Origin: JBBEDC01 sp040881505
GTDB lineage: Bacteria; Patescibacteriota; Andersenbacteria; UBA10190
Length of the DNA stretch: 5,562 bases
Assembly: GCA_040881505.1 (NCBI GenBank)
Contig: JBBEDC010000020.1
Span: 1 to 5,562 of the forward strand
Direction of reading: 5' to 3'
This document shows, piece after piece, positions 1 through 4,990 of this stretch. The notes below the pieces were generated by a model. The model made no database searches, was not told where the DNA came from, and worked only from the letters and a program-made list of their open reading frames with translations. How positions within the stretch are numbered: position 1 is the stretch's first letter; each line of letters starts with the position of its first letter. A program made the translations under genes and the position numbers.

Positions 1-1
1 G

Positions 2-235
2 CCCAGTGTTGGGGCGGACTCCGACGGCCAGGTTGATCTGTTTCCCCAGCTGCCAGCCGGAAAAGATCAAACAGACGAGGAGCTTCTCTCTCAAGCTCGA
101 CGATTGCTTACAGAGCCCGACTTTTACCAGACGGTAGTTACAACTGCCCAGGAGAAGATGCAAACGTACGGCTATGAGCAATCGGCCTTGCGCTTGAATC
201 AATTAGTTGCTGATATACAGAGCAAGAAGGTATGA
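2..235 (+). CDS. C-terminal fragment of an unidentified protein, possibly a glycosyltransferase
   Basis: Reading from position 2, the frame is open for 77 codons to a TGA at 233-235; the N-terminus lies outside the window. The visible part starts with a Gly/Asp-rich stretch (PSVGADSDGQVDLF) and continues into a hydrophilic, probably helical tail with the pattern LLTEPDFYQTVVTTAQ...YGYEQSALRLNQLVADI. Tails of this kind (a 'remaining positions' helix, then a Tyr/Gly turn and a final amphipathic helix) are common at the C-terminus of GT-B glycosyltransferases, and the downstream gene is a glycosyltransferase, so that is my guess. No catalytic motif is visible. The reading frame is well supported because its TGA overlaps the next gene's ATG in an ATGA junction typical of one operon. 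The functional guess is weak and rests on context. Confidence 0.7.
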   Translation, partial: PSVGADSDGQVDLFPQLPAGKDQTDEELLSQARRLLTEPDFYQTVVTTAQEKMQTYGYEQSALRLNQLVADIQSKKV

Positions 236-1299
236 AGAAGTTTTTAGTCAGACATATTGGCAACATGGGAGATATGGTGTTCTTTATACCTCCAGTACTG
301 GAAACACTGAAGAAAAAACACCCGGATTGCCACGTTACCCTTGTTACTGCGTGGGGATACAAGGTAAACAAACGCAAATTTCCTTCCTTTACTAAACAAG
401 CCTACTGGGGAGAGCGGAACCAAAGCGGATTCTCCATCGCCCTTATGATGCACGACCCGCATATTGATCAGCTAATACATTGGCACGATACGTCCCTATC
501 GATTGAGGGAACGATCTGTGTGGAAGAAGGAAAGAGTTTCCCGACCTGGAGTCGGAAATATTACGAGGAACAAAAAGAATCAGGGGAATATGACGGGGTG
601 TATGAGCTGGATATCGGTATTGGTCATCATGATAACCCAATGGATCGCATGTATGAGGTAGTGGATATGTCTGGCGAGACATATTCCAACTACAAGCTAT
701 ACCTGACCGATGAAGACAAGGCGGTAGCCGAGGCCGTTATTGAGCAATATGAAAGGCCTCGAGTTGTACTGCTTGAGGGTTTGGAAGGAACTACGACGCG
801 TGGATGGGATCCCGGAAAGATTCAGGCGCTTGAGGCAGCGATCGAAAAGAAATATGGGGCGCCGCCTATCTGGTTCGGTGGTAAGTATACGCCGGTATAT
901 AACGGACGGGCGCTTACGCTGCGAGAAAATATCGCTACGCTTATGTTTTGTGACGTAGCCATTGGCGTACTATCGGGGCCGCTTCATTTTGCGGCAGCCG
1001 TTGGTTGCCCAACCATTACACTGTACGGTGATATGTATTTGCATCGAACGGCGCCGGCATACTTTTTGAATGAATATATTTCTGATTCAAAGAAATATCA
1101 TCGTACGATTGTCGGGCCGACGAATTGGAACAAACTAAAGATGCTCAAGGACGATACAACGTTTATCAATTTGACTCCTGCGGAGCAAAAAGTGCAGGGA
1201 TACAAAGGATGGCAAAATCCGGGGAAGCAGTCTACGAAGAGCTGTCTTTCGGTGATTACGGCTGATGAGGTGATGGCGGTGTTGAATGAGGCAATGTGA
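232..1299 (+). CDS. GT9-family (heptosyltransferase-like) glycosyltransferase
   Basis: This 355-residue protein has the two-domain GT-B layout of glycosyltransferase family 9 (ADP-heptose:LPS heptosyltransferase type). The N-terminal domain opens with the family signature, residues 5-35: a hydrophobic strand, then HIGNMGDMVFFIPPVLETLKKKHPD. Asp14 matches the proposed catalytic base Asp13 of E. coli WaaC. The C-terminal donor domain has a WFGG strand (214-217), then RENIATLMFCDVAIG (231-245) and the GPLHFAAAVGCPTITLYGD block (249-267), the usual GT9 'SGPxHlAaAlgxPtxxlfG' signature. The Asp that normally precedes SG in that block is Leu247 here. There is no signal peptide or membrane segment, so it should act on the cytoplasmic face. 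The start ATG at 232 overlaps the upstream stop (ATGA), and only a weak AAGG lies 1 nt upstream, so translation is probably coupled. Family assignment is firm. The sugar donor cannot be read from the sequence, and heptose should not be assumed. Confidence 0.9.
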   Translation: MKKFLVRHIGNMGDMVFFIPPVLETLKKKHPDCHVTLVTAWGYKVNKRKFPSFTKQAYWGERNQSGFSIALMMHDPHIDQLIHWHDTSLSIEGTICVEEGKSFPTWSRKYYEEQKESGEYDGVYELDIGIGHHDNPMDRMYEVVDMSGETYSNYKLYLTDEDKAVAEAVIEQYERPRVVLLEGLEGTTTRGWDPGKIQALEAAIEKKYGAPPIWFGGKYTPVYNGRALTLRENIATLMFCDVAIGVLSGPLHFAAAVGCPTITLYGDMYLHRTAPAYFLNEYISDSKKYHRTIVGPTNWNKLKMLKDDTTFINLTPAEQKVQGYKGWQNPGKQSTKSCLSVITADEVMAVLNEAM

Positions 1300-1300
1300 T

Positions 1301-1326
1301 AAATAAAAGCCACCGACGATCGGTGG
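1301..1326 (-). terminator. Intrinsic terminator of the zinc-ribbon gene
   Basis: A perfect 7-bp stem (CCACCGA at 1310-1316, TCGGTGG at 1320-1326) with a 3-nt loop is followed, on the minus strand only, by CTTTTATTT. On the plus strand no T-run follows the hairpin. It therefore terminates minus-strand transcription, 6 nt past the stop codon of the 1333-1530 gene and directly before the 3' end of the convergent GT9-like gene. Confidence 0.85.
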
Positions 1327-1332
1327 AGTGCG

Positions 1333-1530
1333 TCAGGATTCCAGTTGTCTCTCCAAGAAAGGAAGGCAGTAGCGCCCGTAAAACTCGCTGAAAATGCTGG
1401 TTTCGAAGAGGCACGTATGAGCGCATTGGAGACATCTTACCACTGGCCCTTCGTCATTGACCGCGACAAGCTCCAACTGACCACTACAGCCTTGCTGATG
1501 GCAACAGCCGTCCTTCAGGCTAATATTCAT
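1333..1530 (-). CDS. Small zinc-ribbon-like protein, 65 residues
   Basis: I read this as a real minus-strand gene. A GGAGAG Shine-Dalgarno site lies 5 nt before the ATG, and an intrinsic terminator begins 6 nt after the stop. The protein carries two cysteine knuckles spaced as in a zinc ribbon: Cys10-x4-Cys15 and, after a short beta-like GQLELVAVNDEGPVVRC stretch, Cys33-x2-Cys36. Further cysteines are at 9, 40 and 55. The C-terminal third (FETSIFSEFYGRYCLPFLERQLES) looks helical and has no membrane segment. Such single-domain zinc ribbons may bind nucleic acid or scaffold proteins, but no partner can be named. The gene is convergent with the GT9-like gene and divergent from the GT2 gene. A competing plus-strand reading frame over the same bases has only a TTG start and no recognisable domain. 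I do not recognise a named family. Confidence 0.75.
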   Translation of the reverse strand: MNISLKDGCCHQQGCSGQLELVAVNDEGPVVRCLQCAHTCLFETSIFSEFYGRYCLPFLERQLES

Positions 1531-1535
1531 GCTAT

Positions 1536-1541
1536 CTCTCC
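1536..1541 (-). promoter_or_regulatory. Shine-Dalgarno site of the zinc-ribbon gene
   Basis: On the minus strand GGAGAG precedes the ATG at 1530 with a 5-nt spacer. It fixes this start and is one of the main arguments that the small minus-strand gene is real. No convincing minus-strand promoter was found upstream: TAGAAT at 1633-1638 and TACACT at 1567-1572 resemble -10 boxes but lack a matching -35 box. Confidence 0.75.
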
Positions 1542-1608
1542 GGAAGACAAGAAAAGTACCACCCCTAGTGTACCTGACGCTCTGAACTTATGCACATCAG
1601 CATGCAGC

Positions 1609-1637
1609 TGGACTAATACATTCCCCTCTCGTATTCT
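1609..1637 (+). promoter_or_regulatory. Candidate sigma70-type promoter placed for a leaderless GT2 transcript
   Basis: TGGACT (1609-1614, four of six matches to TTGACA) and TATTCT (1632-1637, four of six to TATAAT) are separated by exactly 17 bp. Transcription would begin about 7 nt after the -10 box, at about 1644-1646, which is the ATG itself. This fits the absence of any Shine-Dalgarno sequence before 1646 and an in-frame TAA at 1637-1639 that rules out an earlier start. The promoter matches are individually weak; the geometry is what makes the case. Confidence 0.5.
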
Positions 1638-1645
1638 AACGGCAT

Positions 1646-2353
1646 ATGCAAAACCCCTGGGTCGTTATCCCAACCTACAACGAAAAAACTAATATTGAGC
1701 AGATGATCCCCCAGCTATTCGGGCTCAATATTGAAAATCTTCATGTTTTGATTGTTGATGATAACTCCCCTGACGGTACGGCGGATGTGGTTCGGGATTT
1801 TCAAAAGCAACATCCTACGCTTCATCTTGAAGTGCGTGAGAAAAAATCAGGCTTAGGCCGGGCGTATGTACATGGGTTTCAGTACGCGCTCGATCACGGA
1901 GCTGATGCTATTGTACAAATGGATGCTGATTTTTCCCATGATCCCCAGGACGTACCTCGCCTCATACACGCACTCCATAAACACGATCTTGTTATAGGCT
2001 CCCGCTATTCACACGGTATTAGCGTTATAAACTGGCCGCTCAAACGATTGCTGGTCAGCATTGCTGGCAATGTATACGCTAGCAAGATTACGGGGTTGCC
2101 GATCAAGGATGCGACCGGCGGCTTTAAGGCTTGGCGAGCTCAGACGTTGCGAGATATTGATTTGCCGACCGTAGCAGCTGACGGATACGGGTTTCAAGTT
2201 GTAATGAATTACCGAGCATGGAAGCGCAATAAGCATATTACGGAAATTCCCATAATCTTCACTGAACGTCGAGAAGGACAATCAAAGATGAGTAACGGCA
2301 TTATTTGGGAAGCGTTGTGGTTAGTTTGGAAGCTGCGCTTTTTTGGGAAATAA
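1646..2353 (+). CDS. GT2-family polyprenol-phosphate mannose synthase-like glycosyltransferase
   Basis: This 235-residue protein resembles dolichol/polyprenol-phosphate mannosyltransferases, which move mannose (or another hexose) from a nucleotide sugar to a polyprenyl phosphate at the cytoplasmic membrane face. Motifs in order are: VVIPTYNE (6-13), VDDNSPDGT (37-45), the metal-binding DxD in QMDADFSHDP (91-100, Asp93 and Asp95), GSRY (118-121), TGGFKAW (157-163), DGYGFQ (179-184) and ERREGQSKM (207-215). The whole catalytic domain is present. The transmembrane tail found in some homologues is absent, so it resembles the soluble human DPM1 type and would need membrane partners. The start is secure because the conserved strand begins at residue 5 and an in-frame TAA lies just upstream. 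There is no Shine-Dalgarno site, and a promoter is positioned for a leaderless mRNA. It is followed by a convergent small membrane-protein gene and then by a YfhO-like gene, a likely user of its lipid-linked product. The sugar could differ from mannose. Confidence 0.92.
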   Translation: MQNPWVVIPTYNEKTNIEQMIPQLFGLNIENLHVLIVDDNSPDGTADVVRDFQKQHPTLHLEVREKKSGLGRAYVHGFQYALDHGADAIVQMDADFSHDPQDVPRLIHALHKHDLVIGSRYSHGISVINWPLKRLLVSIAGNVYASKITGLPIKDATGGFKAWRAQTLRDIDLPTVAADGYGFQVVMNYRAWKRNKHITEIPIIFTERREGQSKMSNGIIWEALWLVWKLRFFGK

Positions 2354-2378
2354 AAAAAGTGAGGGGTAGGCCTCACTT
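2352..2378 (-). terminator. Intrinsic terminator overlapping the stop codon of the membrane-protein gene
   Basis: A perfect 8-bp inverted repeat (AAGTGAGG at 2357-2364, CCTCACTT at 2371-2378) with a 6-nt loop is followed on the minus strand by an uninterrupted run of seven T. On the plus strand nothing T-rich follows. The outer arm on the minus strand contains the last Lys codon and the TGA stop of the 2373-2717 gene. It terminates just before the convergent GT2 gene's stop at 2351-2353. Confidence 0.9.
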
Positions 2379-2717
2379 ACGATCGAACTCCTTGATCCCT
2401 GTACGATTTCGGGATCCGATAAAGGGGTCACGGCGGTCCAGCGTGCTGCAAAGGGCAAGGATGAACAGCATGATGAGCATGATCAAGCTCCACCAGCTCC
2501 AGTCCACGGTCGATTGGAGTATGGGCCGGTACCCCAAAACACCGCTCCAGCTGAGGCTGGCCATCGCAAGATGCGTTCCGACCCCCAAACAGGTTCCTAG
2601 TATCCAGCCGACCGTTTGTACGCTCCAGTGCTTGCGCCTAAGCGTGAGGTATCCATAGGCTGCTCCAACCAGGCTCCACATGATCAAAGGCTCAAGATCG
2701 TAAGACGTTTCCAGCAT
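2373..2717 (-). CDS. Small membrane protein of unknown function, 114 residues, three predicted membrane spans
   Basis: This minus-strand gene has an AGGGAG Shine-Dalgarno site before its ATG and a strong intrinsic terminator at its end, so it is probably real. Hydrophobic segments lie at about residues 10-26, 35-55 and 74-92. Arg-Arg-Lys at 27-29 and the Arg/Lys-rich tail 95-114 suggest, by the positive-inside rule, an N-out/C-in topology. A GxxxGxGTHL stretch (41-50) and a Trp-rich DWSWW (72-76) precede the last span. It does not look like GtrA/GtcA. A faint likeness to membrane metal-dependent hydrolases of the YdjM/DUF457 type (Gly..His-Leu followed by a Pro-containing loop) is not convincing, because the expected Asp after His-Leu is missing. 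It is convergent with the GT2 gene and divergent by 32 bp from the YfhO-like gene, so it may relate to lipid-linked sugar handling. That is context only. Confidence 0.72.
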   Translation of the reverse strand: MLETSYDLEPLIMWSLVGAAYGYLTLRRKHWSVQTVGWILGTCLGVGTHLAMASLSWSGVLGYRPILQSTVDWSWWSLIMLIMLFILALCSTLDRRDPFIGSRNRTGIKEFDRK

Positions 2718-2720
2718 GTG

Positions 2721-2726
2721 CTCCCT
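2721..2726 (-). promoter_or_regulatory. Shine-Dalgarno site of the small membrane-protein gene
   Basis: AGGGAG on the minus strand lies 3 nt before the ATG at 2717, preceded by an A-run. The spacing is shorter than ideal but the match is good. It lies upstream of the -10 element of the opposing YfhO-like gene, inside the 32-bp divergent gap. Confidence 0.6.
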
Positions 2727-2734
2727 TTTTTGAG

Positions 2735-2743
2735 TGCTACAAT
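2735..2743 (+). promoter_or_regulatory. Extended -10 promoter placed for a leaderless YfhO-like transcript
   Basis: TGCTACAAT matches the extended -10 form TGnTATAAT with one mismatch in the hexamer. The hexamer ends at 2743, six bases before the ATG at 2750, so the expected transcription start falls on or next to the start codon. No good -35 hexamer is seen 16-18 bp upstream, which an extended -10 tolerates. No Shine-Dalgarno site precedes the ATG, in line with leaderless translation. Confidence 0.65.
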
Positions 2744-2749
2744 GATCAG

Positions 2750-4990
2750 ATGCCGCGTATTCTGTTTACTTCGCTATTCAATCAACGTCAATGGCTGTTT
2801 TGGCTGCTCTTAATAGTTCTACTAATTCCTTTCTGGCCGATTTTATTAGGCAAGTTTTACGCTATAGGGGATATGCGGGATGTATATATTCCGCTTGAGC
2901 TGTTTTATCAACAGGAATCCAGAGCGGGTCATATTCCGGCCTGGAACCCTGATGTCGCCTGGGGGTACCCGGTTTTGGCCGGCGGTCAGATCGGTTTTTA
3001 CTACCCGCCTTTACTCCTAGGGCGATTGCTGCTGCCGATATCTATCTACCTGCCGGTTATTGTTATTGCTCACGTTATAGCGTTGGGGGCAGGAATGTTC
3101 TTTTTACTACGTAAGGTATTTGCGCTGCCTCCGCTAGCTGCCGCGTTTGGTACCATAGCCTTTGCCTTAAGCGCTTCGGTATGGCAGCACACAACCCACC
3201 TCAATATATTCCTGGCTGTTACCTGGCTGCCTTGGCAAATCGTGGTAATGCACATGTTGGCTACAAAAAAGAAGCTTGTATCCCGTGATCTTATTTTGCC
3301 GATCATCGTTTTAGCGCTTCCTGTCCTCATCGGTCAGTTTCAAATTCCAATCCTCATCGCTGCTCTATCAAGCATATATTTTATATATCAGAAGTTTACC
3401 GCTAGCACTGGCATTTCCGGCATACGAACAGTGGCGCTCATTGGCGTTGGGGCTGTGTTGCTCACCGCCGCACAACTACTTCCAACCGCTGAGCTATTCC
3501 AGTTTTCATCCCGTAATTCCTCGCAAGGATTTAACATTGAACGAGCTAATCAATATAGCTACCCGATATATCACCTCCCCGCCGTTGTATTCCCCCGCTT
3601 TTACGGGAATGACGATTCGTACTGGGGCAGACGACTGGAAATTGAGCAGGGGTTTTACATTGGTGTTATCCCACTCCTCATTGCAATATGGGCGCTATGG
3701 AAAACGAGGCGTGATGCTACATATCGTTTCTGGCGTTATGTAGTTATCATCTCTTTCCTGTTAGCCCTAGGCTCACTATCGCCATTTCGATTAATTGGAA
3801 TTGAGCCCTCGCTGTGGGTATTCTCCGCGCCAAGCCGCTGGCTGATCTTCACCTCCTTAGCCCTAAGCATCTTTGCTGCGGTTGGGTTTTCAAAGAACCT
3901 TAAAGAGCTACGCACCTTTTTGGTTTGGGCTGCTGCAAGTATTGGCATTGTTGTGGTGATATACAACATCGCGCTGTATGTACTCAGTATTAAACCAGAA
4001 GGAATATTTACCGTACTGCAACAACTCCTTCCTTCCTCCATTTTTGCGGAGCAAAGCTCGTACTACGTTGAGAAAATAGCGGGGCTGGTATCAAGCGCGC
4101 AAGCCTCAAGTGCAAGCTTTGCGTCGCCCTACACCTGGCTTGCGCTAATTCCTCTCGTTGCAGCGCCTTTTTTGGTGAGGCATAAGCAAGCTCTGCTTGT
4201 TATATCCGTCATAGAGCTCACTATCATCGCCGCCACAACTACGCCAACCCAGGCTTGGAACACAATTCTAGAACCACCGGCAACCGTACAGGCTCTTCCA
4301 GCTTCAATTCAAACTCAGCAAGCACGTATCTACTCCATCCGGGAAGGTGGAGATACAGGGGCAATCTTTACCGATTCGGATTCCCGAGCGGATAGACAAG
4401 CGCGGGAGCTGCAGCGGCAGCTTCTGGTACCAATGGCACACACGCAATTTGGAATATCCGGAATTGAATGGCCGGCCTCGCTTGATATCCAGGCTCACGA
4501 AGTGGCTTTGGCGCAGTTGCGTGGTGAAGCGGGGTATTCAATTGCAGATACCACCCTAGCTGAAGAGCTCAACATCGGTGCCGTGCTTGTACCGATAGCT
4601 ATTGATGAGATGACAACGGATCCGCAGCACACAGTAAACGGCGTGGCGATACACGAACTTCAAAGCAGGCCCCGTGCGATAGCGGAAGATGGCAGCGCAG
4701 TTAAGTACATTCCGGTTGCGCCAGACCACGTTCGCCTCCAAGGTGATTCTCAAAATGGTACGGCGGTAATAGTTAAAGATACGTGGTATCCCGGATGGGT
4801 CGCTCGTGTGAACCAAGAAACCATCCCTATTCTGCCAGGAGAGCGGTTTTTTCGGTCAATACAGCTTCCGGCTGGACAAACGACAGTAGAAATGACATAT
4901 CGTCCGCTTTCAGTGTACGCTGGACTTGTTGCCTCTCTGGCTACGCTTACCCTTTTGGTATTTCTCCTAATCCCTAAGCGAAAAACATGA
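2750..4990 (+). CDS. YfhO-family multi-spanning membrane protein (GT-C-like glycosyltransferase)
   Basis: This 746-residue integral membrane protein has an N-terminal span (about 14-34), then a short outer loop with GDMRD (40-44). Asp41 and Asp44 sit where GT-C enzymes place the catalytic acidic residue. Next comes the family-typical AWNPDVAWGYPVLAGGQIGFYYPP block, about residues 64-87. Many further hydrophobic segments run to about residue 500. A largely soluble region (about 505-715) ends with the YfhO hallmark KDTWYPGWVARVNQETIPI (676-694), then LPAGQTTVEMTYRP (706-719), before a last span (about 720-741) and a basic end (PKRKT). In B. subtilis, YfhO is proposed to transfer a polyprenyl-phosphate-linked sugar onto a surface polymer outside the cell. 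The acceptor here is unknown. The ATG is placed by an upstream extended -10 box and lacks a Shine-Dalgarno site. The stop overlaps the next gene (ATGA). Family call is confident; the sugar and acceptor are inference. Confidence 0.88.
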   Translation: MPRILFTSLFNQRQWLFWLLLIVLLIPFWPILLGKFYAIGDMRDVYIPLELFYQQESRAGHIPAWNPDVAWGYPVLAGGQIGFYYPPLLLGRLLLPISIYLPVIVIAHVIALGAGMFFLLRKVFALPPLAAAFGTIAFALSASVWQHTTHLNIFLAVTWLPWQIVVMHMLATKKKLVSRDLILPIIVLALPVLIGQFQIPILIAALSSIYFIYQKFTASTGISGIRTVALIGVGAVLLTAAQLLPTAELFQFSSRNSSQGFNIERANQYSYPIYHLPAVVFPRFYGNDDSYWGRRLEIEQGFYIGVIPLLIAIWALWKTRRDATYRFWRYVVIISFLLALGSLSPFRLIGIEPSLWVFSAPSRWLIFTSLALSIFAAVGFSKNLKELRTFLVWAAASIGIVVVIYNIALYVLSIKPEGIFTVLQQLLPSSIFAEQSSYYVEKIAGLVSSAQASSASFASPYTWLALIPLVAAPFLVRHKQALLVISVIELTIIAATTTPTQAWNTILEPPATVQALPASIQTQQARIYSIREGGDTGAIFTDSDSRADRQARELQRQLLVPMAHTQFGISGIEWPASLDIQAHEVALAQLRGEAGYSIADTTLAEELNIGAVLVPIAIDEMTTDPQHTVNGVAIHELQSRPRAIAEDGSAVKYIPVAPDHVRLQGDSQNGTAVIVKDTWYPGWVARVNQETIPILPGERFFRSIQLPAGQTTVEMTYRPLSVYAGLVASLATLTLLVFLLIPKRKT
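2763..2791 (-). promoter_or_regulatory. Weak candidate promoter for the small membrane-protein gene, inside the YfhO-like CDS
   Basis: On the minus strand TTGACG (2786-2791, five of six to TTGACA) is followed after exactly 17 bp by TAAACA (2763-2768, only three of six to TATAAT). Transcription would begin near 2756, giving a leader of about 38 nt that includes the Shine-Dalgarno site. The gap between the divergent genes is only 32 bp, so a minus-strand promoter must lie in the opposing coding sequence or very close to it. The poor -10 keeps this tentative. Confidence 0.25.

Noticed and set aside
1310..1326. Hairpin as a terminator for the GT9-like gene on the plus strand
   Set aside because: No T-run follows the stem on the plus strand; the T-rich tract is only on the minus-strand side. 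The same holds for the hairpin at 2357-2378.
1593..1606. Inverted ATGC/GCAT repeats near the GT2 promoter as a regulator site
   Set aside because: The arms are only 4 bp and overlap other small repeats; too weak to call a binding site.
1642..1649. GCATATGC palindrome over the GT2 start codon as an operator
   Set aside because: An 8-bp palindrome is easily found by chance; there is no second copy or spaced half-site nearby.
1345..1692. Plus-strand reading frame of 115 codons starting with TTG
   Set aside because: It has no Shine-Dalgarno site, no recognisable domain and a rare start, and it overlaps the well-supported GT2 start by 47 bases. The minus-strand frame over the same bases has an SD site, cysteine knuckles and a terminator.
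2305..2658. Plus-strand reading frame of 117 codons overlapping the GT2 3' end
   Set aside because: It is antisense to the small membrane-protein gene, its sequence is basic and shows no fold or motif, and it lacks a Shine-Dalgarno site.
2373..2717. Assigning the small membrane protein to GtrA/GtcA or to YdjM-like membrane hydrolases
   Set aside because: Three rather than four spans are visible, the GtrA N-terminal pattern is absent, and the Asp expected after His-Leu in YdjM-like proteins is missing.
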